From contig DASXVX010000056.1 of NCBI GenBank assembly GCA_036504075.1, forward strand, positions 1 to 64,000: a stretch of 64,000 nt of DNA, given 5' to 3'. This document shows, one piece after another, positions 8,087-16,335 of the stretch. Each line of letters starts with the position of its first letter. Position 1 is the stretch's first letter. The notes beneath the pieces were generated by a model. It ran no database searches. It was not told where the DNA came from and saw only the letters and a list, made by a program, of their open reading frames with translations. The DNA comes from DASXVX01 sp036504075. Lineage in GTDB: Bacteria > Bacillota > Sulfobacillia > Symbiobacteriales > Symbiobacteriaceae. Made by a program: the position numbers and the translations under genes.

Positions 8087-8740
8087 TTAGGAAGGCTGAA
8101 CGGCCGCCAATTCCCGGAGCCGCTGCAGCACCGGCCCGATGCGGTCCGCCTTCAGCCGGTAGCTCGCCCGGTTGGCGATCAGCCGCATGGAGGACGTCCA
8201 GAGGTTGTCGATGATGACCAGGTTGTTCTCTTTCAGCGTCCGGCCCGTCTCCGTGATGTCCACGATCATATCGGCCAGCCCGACTTTCGGCGCCACTTCA
8301 ATGGACCCGTGCAGATAAATGGTCTCGACCTGCACGCCCTTGGTCCGGAAGTAGGCTTCGGTCATTTTGGGATACTTGGTGGCCACCCGCCGGGCGCTGG
8401 AGCCGTCCAGCAAAACCCGGGGGTCAGAATCCGCCGGCGCCGCCAGAATAAAGCGGCAGGCGCTGTAGCCCAGGTCCAGCAGCTCGTAGACTTTGGGCTC
8501 CGCCTCCATCAGCACGTTCTTGCCGACGATTCCCAGGTCGGCGGCCCCGTGCTCCACGTAGGTGGGCACGTCGGAGTCCCGGGCGATAATGAACCGCACG
8601 CCCAGGTCCGGGCAGGTAATCAGCAGGCTCCGGGTCTCTTCGTCCGCCAGTTCCGGCCCGGCGACACCCGCCTGGCGCAACAGGTTCACCGTATGTCCGT
8701 AAGGTCTGCCCTTGGGAAGCGCAAACGTGAGTAGTTCCAT
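8087..8740 (-). CDS. hisG: ATP phosphoribosyltransferase catalytic subunit, short form HisG
   Basis: A 217-residue HisG lacking the C-terminal regulatory domain. This short form needs HisZ for activity and histidine feedback, and hisZ lies just upstream. Motifs: ALPKGR at the N-terminus, the RDSDVPTYVEHGAADLGIVG region, and the PRPP-loop DITETGRTL. It catalyses the first committed step, ATP plus PRPP to phosphoribosyl-ATP. AGGAG stands 6 bases before the ATG. Confidence 0.95.
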   Translation of the reverse strand: MELLTFALPKGRPYGHTVNLLRQAGVAGPELADEETRSLLITCPDLGVRFIIARDSDVPTYVEHGAADLGIVGKNVLMEAEPKVYELLDLGYSACRFILAAPADSDPRVLLDGSSARRVATKYPKMTEAYFRTKGVQVETIYLHGSIEVAPKVGLADMIVDITETGRTLKENNLVIIDNLWTSSMRLIANRASYRLKADRIGPVLQRLRELAAVQPS

Positions 8741-8758
8741 GGTTTACTCCTGCATTCG

Positions 8759-10048
8759 TTAGTGGATCGGATTCACCGCAACCCGCAGCCGCCGGATGCC
8801 CCCGGAGAACAGACCGGCTTCCGAAACCCGCTGTCCGCCCGCCGCTACCGCCGCCCCCGTACCGTCCGGACCGATCACCTGGCGAGCCCCGCGGGCCCGG
8901 GCGTAAGCCTCCAGGTCGGCGCCGGTGCGGCCCAGCAGGTCAACCTCCACCGTCAACCCTTCGACCCGCAGTTGCCGGGCCCGGGCCATCGCCTGCGCCT
9001 CGTGTCCCGGCGGGCACGCCACCACTGCATCGAGCCCCGGCTCCGAAAGCACCGGGGTCTGCCGGTCCAGGGCGGCCAGCAGCCGGTCCATCTCCAGCGC
9101 CAGGCCGGTGGCCGGCGCATCGCCGCCGAAATCGGCCAGCAGGTGGTCGTAGCGCCCGCCGCCCATGACCGGCGCCCCGACGCCCGGCGCATAGCCCTCG
9201 AAGACCACGCCGGTGTAATAGCCCAGCGACCGGGAGAGCCCCAGGTCCAGGGAGACGCTGTTGCCAACGCCGAACTGCTCCAGCAGCGACAGAATGGTTC
9301 CCAGCTGCTCCAGCGCCCGGACCACCTGCCCGTTCCCGACGGACCGGAACCGCTCCCACGCCTGGGCGTATGTCCCCTGGAAGGTCGCCATCGCGAGCAG
9401 CAGGTCCGCCTTGTCCGGCGGCAGGTCCGCCTCCATGACGCACTTCTCAAACGTGACCAGGTCCCGGCCCACCATCGCTTCTCTGAGCAGCGCCTCCCGC
9501 TCCGGCCCGATGCCGGCCGCCGCGAAGATGCCCTCCACGAAATCGACATGGCCGAGCCCAATCTTAAAACCCTCCAGCCCGGCGGCCGAGAGGGCGCCAC
9601 AGGCCATTGCCACCACTTCGGCATCGGCGGCGGGACCCGACGCCCCGATCAGTTCGATGCCCGCCTGCCAGATTTCACTGGCCGAACCCGCTTTCCCCTC
9701 CCGCCGCCGGAAGACCGGGGCGAAGTAGGAAAGGCGCAGCGGCAACGGCTCGCCGGCCATTTTCGTCGCTGCCACCCGCGCAATAGGGGTGGTCATGTCC
9801 GCCCGCAGGGCCAGCGTCCGGCCTTTGCGATCGAAAAACTGGTAGAGGTCCTCCCGCTTGGACAGGGATCCCACGCCGGCGGTCACCGTCTCCAGATACT
9901 CGAAGCCGGGGGTCAGCACCTCCCGGTAGCCCCAGGAGCGGAAGACGTCCTCCAGTTTGGCGAACAGGCGCCGCATCCGGGCCGCCTCCCGGGGCAGCCG
10001 GTCCCGGACCCCTTCCGGTATCTCATTGCGGGTGATGGGAGCGTTCAT
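8759..10048 (-). CDS. hisZ: ATP phosphoribosyltransferase regulatory subunit HisZ
   Basis: A 429-residue class II histidyl-tRNA synthetase paralogue. It keeps the catalytic-core fold (GFEYLETV, RADMTTPIAR, YFAPVFRR, GGRYDHLL) and has a C-terminal anticodon-domain-like part. In short-form systems it forms a hetero-octamer with HisG and mediates histidine inhibition. The ATG at 10048 is chosen because GGAGG lies 7 bases upstream; a farther upstream in-frame start lacks one. It is the first gene of the operon, with a strong promoter 66 bases upstream. Confidence 0.93.
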   Translation of the reverse strand: MNAPITRNEIPEGVRDRLPREAARMRRLFAKLEDVFRSWGYREVLTPGFEYLETVTAGVGSLSKREDLYQFFDRKGRTLALRADMTTPIARVAATKMAGEPLPLRLSYFAPVFRRREGKAGSASEIWQAGIELIGASGPAADAEVVAMACGALSAAGLEGFKIGLGHVDFVEGIFAAAGIGPEREALLREAMVGRDLVTFEKCVMEADLPPDKADLLLAMATFQGTYAQAWERFRSVGNGQVVRALEQLGTILSLLEQFGVGNSVSLDLGLSRSLGYYTGVVFEGYAPGVGAPVMGGGRYDHLLADFGGDAPATGLALEMDRLLAALDRQTPVLSEPGLDAVVACPPGHEAQAMARARQLRVEGLTVEVDLLGRTGADLEAYARARGARQVIGPDGTGAAVAAGGQRVSEAGLFSGGIRRLRVAVNPIH

Positions 10049-10080
10049 GGCGGTTCCTCCATCTCCTCTGATCAATTTGC

Positions 10081-10094
10081 TTTAGCTAACTACT
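10081..10094 (-). promoter_or_regulatory. Possible TrpR-like operator at the his promoter
   Basis: AGTAGTTAGCTAAA on the minus strand lies 20 bases downstream of the -10 box. TAGTTAGCTA resembles the classical TrpR core CTAGTTAACTAG at 9 of 12 positions. A TrpR-family regulator (YerC) is encoded at 29104-29400. Weak evidence; the link is inference. Confidence 0.25.
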
Positions 10095-10113
10095 GCGGTG
10101 AAACACTAAACGA

Positions 10114-10142
10114 AGTATACCGCAGCGAACGAAAGGGGTCAA
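10114..10142 (-). promoter_or_regulatory. Sigma-A promoter of the his operon
   Basis: TTGACC (10137-10142), a 17-base spacer and TATACT (10114-10119) on the minus strand, upstream of hisZ. This is an almost ideal vegetative promoter. Confidence 0.85.
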
Positions 10143-10208
10143 TAGGCTTCTTACCCGGCCGGCACAATCAGGGTGAACGAGACTGAACAGGTTCTGAACA
10201 TGACAAGA

Positions 10209-10231
10209 GCCCCGGGGATCTGCCCCGGGGC
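10209..10231 (-). terminator. Hairpin after nagZ
   Basis: GCCCCGGGG pairs with CCCCGGGGC across a short loop just after the nagZ stop. The following minus-strand tract (CTCTTGTC) is only moderately T-rich. Confidence 0.6.
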
Positions 10232-10253
10232 GGACTCTGTATGTGCGGGCCGA

Positions 10254-11801
10254 TCAGATGGTGACGGGCAGGCGGCCGGTGGCCGGTTGCTGTCCCAGAA
10301 GGATCCGCACGGCGGCCTCCGAGACCCCGGCGCGGTCCTCGTAGGTGACCAGGTACGTCCCGGCGCCCGGCAGGACCCGCAGGTCGTAGGGGCTGCGCTG
10401 GGCAACGACGGCGGTGCGGGAATTGGCAGCCAGCACGGCGGCCACCAGGTCCGCCTGTGCCCGCCAGCGGTCGGCGGAGAATGTGCCGACCACCATGGCC
10501 CGGCTGCGGGCGGCAAGCTCCCGGGCGGCCGCGATCTGAGCAGCCGAAGGTTCCCGGTCCACCACCAGCATCGGCGCGCCAGGGAGCAGTGTGCGGATGG
10601 CATCCGCCAGCGCCGGTTGCGCTGCGTTGGCCTCTTCGGCCAGGGTCATGGTGGCCGAGCGGCAGACCACCACGCCGAGCCCCTCCGGGGCAAGCGGGAG
10701 CAGGTGGTTGCTGTCCCGGACCACGGTCACCGCCGCACCGGCAATGCGGGCGGCCAGCGCAGCGTGCTCCGGAGCCCCCACCATCGTCAGCGGCGGTTGA
10801 GCGACCCGGGCCGCCCGTTCCCGGGCCGCCTGGATGCGGGCCAGCGCTTCCGCCACCCGGGCGGCGGGAATCTCGCCGGAGGCGATGGCGGCTCTCAGGG
10901 CGGCCACCGCTGCGGTCTGCACCCCGGCGGTGTGGGAGACCAGCACCAGGTCTGCGCCGGCCTTGACGGCCTCCACCACGGCTGACACGGTGCCGAAGCC
11001 GTCCGCAATGGCCTTCATCTCCATGCAGTCGGTGATGATGAGGCCGTCGAAGCCCAGCCTCTCCCGCAGAAGGCCCGTCAGCACAGGCTGGGAGAGCGTG
11101 GCAGGCCGGTTCGGCTCCGGCTCGTAGGCCGGGAAGACCACGTGGGCGGTCATGATGGCGCCCGCACCGGCAGCCACGGCAGCCTGGAATGGCACCAGTT
11201 CCATGGCGTCCAGGCGAGGGGTGTCGTGCGCCACCGTGGGCAGGGCCAGGTGCGAATCCACGGCCGTGTCGCCGTGACCGGGGAAGTGTTTGCCGCAGGC
11301 CAGGATGCCGGCGTCCTGGTAGCCCCGGATCGCTGCAGCACCCAGTTCCGCCACCAGGCGCGGGTCCTCCCCGTAGGAGCGGACACCGATCACCGGGTTC
11401 TGCGGGTTGTTGTTCACGTCCAGCACCGGTGCCAGGTTGAAGTTGACGCCCAGGGCCAGCAGTTCCCGGCCGGTGGCCAGCGCCGCCGCGTGGGTCAGGT
11501 CGGCGCTGCGAGTGGCGCCCAGGGCCATGTTGCCGGGGAAGGCGGTGCCCGCGATACCGGTCAGCCGGGCAACAATGCCCCCTTCCTGGTCGGTGGAGAT
11601 CAGAAGCGGCAAACCGTCATCCGATAGGGCCTGCAGGTCCGTGGTCAACTGGCGGATCTGCGCGGGGTTAGCCAGGTTACGGCTGAACAGGATGATGCCT
11701 GAAAGCCCGTCCTCGCGGACTTGGCGGGCGAATTCTGCCGGAACGGTCGTGCCCTGGAAACCGGCCATGACCAATTTGCCGGCGTGTGTGGTAAGGTCCA
11801 T
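10254..11801 (-). CDS. nagZ: Beta-N-acetylglucosaminidase NagZ (GH3)
   Basis: A 515-residue glycoside hydrolase family 3 enzyme. STDQEGG and the NagZ-specific KHFPGHGDT (His/Asp general acid-base dyad) are present. The nucleophile Asp is in ITDCMEMKA. A C-terminal Rossmann-like GH3-C domain follows (about 360-515). It removes GlcNAc from GlcNAc-(anhydro)MurNAc(-peptide). There is no signal peptide, so it should be cytosolic, unlike the secreted B. subtilis enzyme. The ATG at 11801 follows AGGAGG by 7 bases. Last gene of the salvage operon, with a DasR-box-like palindrome just upstream. Confidence 0.92.
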   Translation of the reverse strand: MDLTTHAGKLVMAGFQGTTVPAEFARQVREDGLSGIILFSRNLANPAQIRQLTTDLQALSDDGLPLLISTDQEGGIVARLTGIAGTAFPGNMALGATRSADLTHAAALATGRELLALGVNFNLAPVLDVNNNPQNPVIGVRSYGEDPRLVAELGAAAIRGYQDAGILACGKHFPGHGDTAVDSHLALPTVAHDTPRLDAMELVPFQAAVAAGAGAIMTAHVVFPAYEPEPNRPATLSQPVLTGLLRERLGFDGLIITDCMEMKAIADGFGTVSAVVEAVKAGADLVLVSHTAGVQTAAVAALRAAIASGEIPAARVAEALARIQAARERAARVAQPPLTMVGAPEHAALAARIAGAAVTVVRDSNHLLPLAPEGLGVVVCRSATMTLAEEANAAQPALADAIRTLLPGAPMLVVDREPSAAQIAAARELAARSRAMVVGTFSADRWRAQADLVAAVLAANSRTAVVAQRSPYDLRVLPGAGTYLVTYEDRAGVSEAAVRILLGQQPATGRLPVTI

Positions 11802-11829
11802 ATCGATTCCTCCTGACCGGGTCATCCGA

Positions 11830-11845
11830 AGTGGTATGTACCACT
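11830..11845. promoter_or_regulatory. DasR/NagR-type operator (dre-like palindrome)
   Basis: AGTGGTATGTACCACT is the core of a longer inverted repeat (11826-11836 with 11839-11849) between the anmK stop and the nagZ start. It matches the GntR/HutC-family dre pattern (A-C/G-TGGT-CT/AT-A/G-ACCACT) known from DasR and NagR/YvoA sites controlling amino-sugar genes. Confidence 0.6.
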
Positions 11846-11851
11846 TCGGCA

Positions 11852-13015
11852 TCACATCATCACTTTCCCCAGCACGGCAGGATGTCCGCCGGTGGCGCCG
11901 GAGATGTTGGTCGGCAGGCCCAAAATGCAGTCGTTGGCCAGCAGTGCGAAGGCGATGGCCTCCTTGGCGTCGGAATTAATCCCAACGGCTTCGTGGGTCA
12001 CGACCCGCACGCCGGGCAGCGCATCGGCCAGCATTTTCATCAGGGTGGGGTTCCGGGCGCCGCCTCCGCCTACGATCACCTCGTTCACCGGACCCAGGAA
12101 GCGGCGGTAGGCGTCGGCGATCGAGCGGGCGGTGAAGGCGGTGGCCGTGGTGACCAGGTCGGCCGGGCGAATCCCGGCACGGGCGATCAGATTCTGGGCG
12201 AACTGGACGCCGAACAGTTCGCGCCCGGTGGTCTTGGGCGGCTGCTGACGCAGGTAGGGGTGGGCCAGCAGTTCGGCAAGCAGCGGTTCGTCCACCCGCC
12301 CGGCGGCCGCAATCGCCCCGTCCGAATCAAAGGGGCGGCCGAACAGGGCGGCGGACAGAGCGTCGACGACCATGTTGCCGGGCCCGGTGTCGAAGGCGAC
12401 CATCTCTTTGGCAGTACAGCCCGCCGGGAGGTACGTGGCGTTGCCGATGCCGCCGATGTTCTGGGTCACCCGGTTAAGCCGGTCGCTGCGCAGCAGGCAG
12501 TAGTCCAGGTACGGGACCAGCGGCGCTCCCTGGCCGCCTGCCGCGATGTCCCGGACCCGGAAATCGGCGACCGTGACCACGCCGGTCCGCTCCGCAATGA
12601 CGGCCGGCTCGCCGACCTGCAGAGTGCTGGGGACGGTGATGCCGCCCCAGGGGGCGCCCGCCGGCTCATGCCAGACCGTCTGCCCGTGGGAGCCGATCAG
12701 GTCCACCTGGTCGGGGTGAACGCCCGCTTCCGCCATCAGCGCCAGGGCGGCCCGGGCGAAGAGTTCACCCAGGGCGAAGTTGGCCCGGCAGAGCACGTCG
12801 ACCGCCGCCGTCTCCGGCCGGAAGAGCGTGAAGATGGCCGAGCGGACCGTCGGATCAAAAGGCACGGTCAGAAAGTGCTCCAGGTGCACCACAACGCCGG
12901 CGCCACCGCCCTGAATCCGCACCAGGGCGGCGTCGATGCCGTCCACTGATGTGCCGGACATCAGCCCGATGACCAGTCGTTCCCGCTTGGCCCGCAGTTC
13001 CTCCAGGCGCTTCAT
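11852..13015 (-). CDS. anmK: Anhydro-N-acetylmuramic acid kinase AnmK
   Basis: A 387-residue ASKHA-fold kinase. The N-terminal IGLMSGTSVDGIDAAL is diagnostic for AnmK; GSHGQTVWH, NIGGIGN, FDTGPGN and VGGGGARNP follow. It hydrolyses the 1,6-anhydro ring while phosphorylating, giving MurNAc-6-phosphate. Its presence implies a source of anhydro-muropeptides, which is unusual for monoderm bacteria. The start overlaps the murQ stop (ATGA), with AAGGAG inside the murQ end. Confidence 0.94.
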   Translation of the reverse strand: MKRLEELRAKRERLVIGLMSGTSVDGIDAALVRIQGGGAGVVVHLEHFLTVPFDPTVRSAIFTLFRPETAAVDVLCRANFALGELFARAALALMAEAGVHPDQVDLIGSHGQTVWHEPAGAPWGGITVPSTLQVGEPAVIAERTGVVTVADFRVRDIAAGGQGAPLVPYLDYCLLRSDRLNRVTQNIGGIGNATYLPAGCTAKEMVAFDTGPGNMVVDALSAALFGRPFDSDGAIAAAGRVDEPLLAELLAHPYLRQQPPKTTGRELFGVQFAQNLIARAGIRPADLVTTATAFTARSIADAYRRFLGPVNEVIVGGGGARNPTLMKMLADALPGVRVVTHEAVGINSDAKEAIAFALLANDCILGLPTNISGATGGHPAVLGKVMM

Positions 13016-13926
13016 AATGCACGCTCCTTCGCCAGGGCGACGGCCCGGCGGACGAACCCGCCCGCCTCCGTCAGCACCGCCCTGGCCGGAGTGGGTTCGA
13101 CCGCGGCCAACAGGCTGACGACGGCGGTCTTCGTGTGGCGATCGCACCGCTCCAGCGCCGCTCGGGCCGTGGATTCGTCGGCGCCGGTGGCCAGCATCAC
13201 CATCCGGATGGCCCGGTGATACAGCTTTTCATTGGTGCTGAGCATGTCCACCATCAGGTTGGAGTACACCTTGCCCAATTTGACCATCGCACCGGTGGAG
13301 AGCATGTTCAGCACCAGTTTCTGCGCCGTGCCCGCCTTCATGCGGGTCGAGCCCATGATCACTTCCTCGCCCACCACCGGTGAAATGGCAATGTCGGCGA
13401 CCGCCGCCATGGGCGAACCGGCGTTGTTGGTGACGGCGACGGTGGCGCAGCCCAGGTCTTTGGCGGCCTCCAGAGCGCCGAGGGTGTAGGGCGTGCGGCC
13501 GCTGGCGGAAATACCCACCACGGCATCCTCCGGGCGCAAGCGCTCCAGAACGTCCGCCCGCCCCATCTCGACGTCATCCTCCGCACCTTCCCAGGCAGCA
13601 GTAAGCGCCTCCGGCCCGCCGGCGATCAGCCCCCGGACCAACTCCGGCGGCGTGCCGTAGGTCGGCGGTATTTCGGAGGCATCGAGAATCCCCAGCCGGC
13701 CGCTGGTGCCGGCTCCGATATAGATCAGGTGCCCGCCGCACCTGAGACGCTCTGCAAGCACATCCACCGCCCGGGCAATCTGGGGAATCTCCCGGCCTAC
13801 GGCCTGTGCAATTAACTGGTCCTGTTCGTTTATGATGCGGAGCAGCTCTTCGGTGCCGGCCTGATCGATCTCCATGGACTCGGTCAGACGGCTTTCGGTG
13901 GCCAGTTTACTTAAATCCAGGCTCAT
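13012..13926 (-). CDS. murQ: N-acetylmuramic acid 6-phosphate etherase MurQ
   Basis: A 304-residue SIS-domain lyase that splits D-lactate from MurNAc-6-P to yield GlcNAc-6-P. Motifs: TESRLTESMEIDQ at the N-terminus, IGAGTSGRLGILDASE, the catalytic Glu region WEGAEDD, and STRMKAGTAQK with TGAMVKLGKVY. The ATG at 13926 is preceded by AGGAGG at 9 bases and overlaps the murK stop by one base. Confidence 0.95.
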   Translation of the reverse strand: MSLDLSKLATESRLTESMEIDQAGTEELLRIINEQDQLIAQAVGREIPQIARAVDVLAERLRCGGHLIYIGAGTSGRLGILDASEIPPTYGTPPELVRGLIAGGPEALTAAWEGAEDDVEMGRADVLERLRPEDAVVGISASGRTPYTLGALEAAKDLGCATVAVTNNAGSPMAAVADIAISPVVGEEVIMGSTRMKAGTAQKLVLNMLSTGAMVKLGKVYSNLMVDMLSTNEKLYHRAIRMVMLATGADESTARAALERCDRHTKTAVVSLLAAVEPTPARAVLTEAGGFVRRAVALAKERAL

Positions 13927-14918
13927 CAGGGTGTTCCTCCTGTCGCGATATCGGCGATTACCGCCAAAGGCTCGGTCGTCCCGGACCGGTTCAACAGCGC
14001 CGCGGCCATGGCCACAGCCCCTTCGGCGGGACTGCGCAGGCAGTCCGTCACTCTGGCTTCCGGAAGCCATTCGAACACGGCGGCGCTCATCGCCCCCCGG
14101 ACGACGGCGCTGCCGGTGACGACACCACCGGTCACCGCCACCAGACGGGGCAGGCCGGACGGCAGCGCCAGGCGCTCCAGGACGACGGTTGCCGTGTGCC
14201 CCAGGTCTCGGCCGGCTTTGACCAGAATGGCGGTGGCGACTGCGTCCCCTTCGGCCGCAGCCGCCATGACCAGCGGTACCAGCCCGGCAATGTCGACCCG
14301 AGCCCGGGGCAGGTCCTGGTAGACCCGGTTCACCACCTGGTTCAGGCGCTCAAGTTGCCAGGCGTCCATGATCCGCTCGCCCAGGCGCGTCGGGAGGCCG
14401 GTGCCGTCCAGCGCCGCCAGGGCTGCGTTCAAGGCCCGGCGCCCGATATCGTACCCGCTGCCCTCATCGCCCAGCAGCCACCCCCAGCCACCAGCCCGGA
14501 CCAGCTCGCCGGCGGCGTTCATGCCCAGCGCAATGGAGCCGGTCCCGGAGATGACCACTACGCCGGGAGCGCCGCCCAGCGCCCCTTCCAGGGCGATGCG
14601 GGCGTCCGCGACCACCTGCGTGGGGGCGGGGGCCAGAAACGACAGCGCCGCTTCCATCCAGGGGCGGTCTTCGGGGCGCGAGACGCCGGCCAGACCGGCG
14701 CAGGCCGCCACTACGCCGGACTGGGTCAGGCCGGCGGCGGCTAACGCCATCTGCACGGCGGCGCGCAGGTTGGCGGCGGCTTCCTGCTGCCCGACCACCT
14801 GGTAGTTGGCGGGCCCGGCCTGCCCCTCGCCGAGAATCGTACCCGAGGGGTCGGCCACGAGACAGCGGGTCCTGGTGCCCCCGCCGTCGATGCCGACGAC
14901 TGCCTGCGGTAGTGGCAT
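13926..14918 (-). CDS. BadF/BcrA-family amino-sugar kinase, probable MurK
   Basis: A 330-residue ATPase of the BadF/BadG/BcrA/BcrD family. The phosphate-1 loop is GIDGGGTRTRCLVADP; phosphate-2 is ISGTGSIALG, followed by GGWGWLLGDEGSGYDIGRRA as in GlcNAc kinases. MurK of Clostridium acetobutylicum belongs to this family and phosphorylates MurNAc and GlcNAc. Here, between namZ and murQ and with no PTS gene, a MurNAc/GlcNAc 6-kinase role is the natural inference. Confidence 0.85.
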   Translation of the reverse strand: MPLPQAVVGIDGGGTRTRCLVADPSGTILGEGQAGPANYQVVGQQEAAANLRAAVQMALAAAGLTQSGVVAACAGLAGVSRPEDRPWMEAALSFLAPAPTQVVADARIALEGALGGAPGVVVISGTGSIALGMNAAGELVRAGGWGWLLGDEGSGYDIGRRALNAALAALDGTGLPTRLGERIMDAWQLERLNQVVNRVYQDLPRARVDIAGLVPLVMAAAAEGDAVATAILVKAGRDLGHTATVVLERLALPSGLPRLVAVTGGVVTGSAVVRGAMSAAVFEWLPEARVTDCLRSPAEGAVAMAAALLNRSGTTEPLAVIADIATGGTP

Positions 14919-14976
14919 ACGGGCCTTCCTTCTTTCATCGCGATGTTCAGCCAGCGGTGTTCAGCATTCGCAGTGT

Positions 14977-16140
14977 TCAGCGATACAGGCGGAACTCCTC
15001 GGTCTCCCCGGCAAAAGCCCGGGCCGCAACCTCCCATTCGGCCAGGACCGCCGCCACGGGCTCGCCGGCGTCCAGGACCTTGCCTAGCCGATCCGAGCCG
15101 GTGATGCGATCGATGGTCCGTAACCGGTCCGTCCCCCAGGTGACCCATTGGAACTGATCGGCATGCAGCCGCTTGCAGACGTCCAGCAGGTGAGCGCCCA
15201 GGGCGACCGGCCGCACAGCCCGGCGGTCTGTCACGTGGATTTGCACCCCCCGGCAGCGTTGCCCGGCGTGCTTGGCGGCCCAGGGCGTGAAATAGACGGG
15301 GCGGAACCGAACGCCGGGCAGGTTGCGGGTCTGGAGTTCGGCAATGACGGCGGTCTCGTTCAGCCACGGCGCTCCGAACATCTGCAACGGCGTGGTGGTG
15401 CCACGCCCTTCCGACAGATTGGTCCCTTCAAAATTGCAGGTGCCCGGGTAGAGCGTTAACATCTCCAGGCAGTTGGCGTTCGGACTCGGCGGCACAAAGG
15501 GCAGGCCCGTCTCGTCGTACCACATGGAACGCCGCCACCCGTTCATGGGGATCACCGTCAGATCGCAGGCGGTGGCTTGCCGCCCGTTCAGCCAGCGGGC
15601 GATCTCGCCGTGGGTCAGGCCGTGCCGCGTGGCCAACGGATAGAGCCCGACGAACGACTCGTAACCGGGGTGGACCACGTCGCCTTCAACTTCAGCGCCG
15701 CCGATGGGGTTCGGACGATCGAGCACGACCAGGCGCCTGCCGTTTTCAAGGGCGGCCTGCATGCACAGGGCCAGCGTCCAGGTATAGGTGTAGAAGCGGG
15801 CGCCGGCATCCTGCATGTCAAAAACCAGCACATCGACATCGTGCAGCATCGCGGGGGTGGGCTTGCGGGTCTCACCATAGAGGCTGTACACCGGCAGCCC
15901 GGTGGCCGGGTCTCGTGCGCCTGCCACATGCTCGCCCGCCGGGATGTCGCCCCGCAGCCCGTGCTCGCCACAGAAGAGCGCCGTCACACGCACGTCGGGA
16001 TGACGGACCAGCCGGTCGACCGTGGATTCCAGGGTGGCGGTGACGCCGGTCTGGTTGGTCACGATGCCGACCCGCTGTCCGGCCACTACGTCGACCCGGT
16101 CCTGCAGCAGTACATCGATCCCGGGAAGCACGCTGGACAT
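14977..16140 (-). CDS. namZ: Exo-beta-N-acetylmuramidase NamZ (DUF1343)
   Basis: A 387-residue DUF1343 protein (YbbC/NamZ). Conserved stretches are GIVTNQTGV, GEHGLRGD, VYSLYGE, FDMQDAGARFYTY, LDRPNPIGG and the C-terminal ATP-grasp-like part with NFEGTNLSEGRGTTTPLQ. B. subtilis NamZ releases MurNAc from the non-reducing end of peptidoglycan fragments. This copy has no signal peptide and is predicted cytosolic. The ATG at 16140 has GAGGTG 8 bases upstream; a GTG three codons earlier is less likely. First gene of the minus-strand operon. Confidence 0.9.
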   Translation of the reverse strand: MSSVLPGIDVLLQDRVDVVAGQRVGIVTNQTGVTATLESTVDRLVRHPDVRVTALFCGEHGLRGDIPAGEHVAGARDPATGLPVYSLYGETRKPTPAMLHDVDVLVFDMQDAGARFYTYTWTLALCMQAALENGRRLVVLDRPNPIGGAEVEGDVVHPGYESFVGLYPLATRHGLTHGEIARWLNGRQATACDLTVIPMNGWRRSMWYDETGLPFVPPSPNANCLEMLTLYPGTCNFEGTNLSEGRGTTTPLQMFGAPWLNETAVIAELQTRNLPGVRFRPVYFTPWAAKHAGQRCRGVQIHVTDRRAVRPVALGAHLLDVCKRLHADQFQWVTWGTDRLRTIDRITGSDRLGKVLDAGEPVAAVLAEWEVAARAFAGETEEFRLYR

Positions 16141-16168
16141 AAGGAACACCTCGCGCCCGTTTTGGCCA

Positions 16169-16184
16169 AGTGGTATAGACGTCT
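16169..16184. promoter_or_regulatory. dre-like half site upstream of namZ
   Basis: AGTGGTATAGACGTCT keeps the left half and centre of the DasR/NagR consensus, with an altered right half. It lies 29 bases upstream of the namZ start, in the divergent region. A minus-strand TATACC is embedded in it. Confidence 0.45.
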
Positions 16185-16283
16185 TGACAAATTAGCTGCC
16201 GATCTGCGCTCTTCCTGCACACGTCTTGATTTAATTTCGGGTCGCGAAAAAGTTCGTGAAGGAAGGAGGTGTTGCCTGAAGGA

Positions 16284-16299
16284 TGTTGTATATACCAGT
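16284..16299. promoter_or_regulatory. dre-like site upstream of the hydrolase/ABC operon
   Basis: TGTTGTATATACCAGT has an intact right half (ATACCAGT) and an imperfect left half. It sits 36 bases upstream of the plus-strand hydrolase gene. Confidence 0.4.
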
Positions 16300-16335
16300 T
16301 GCCTGAACATGAGCGTTTCATCGGGAGGGCCTGTG

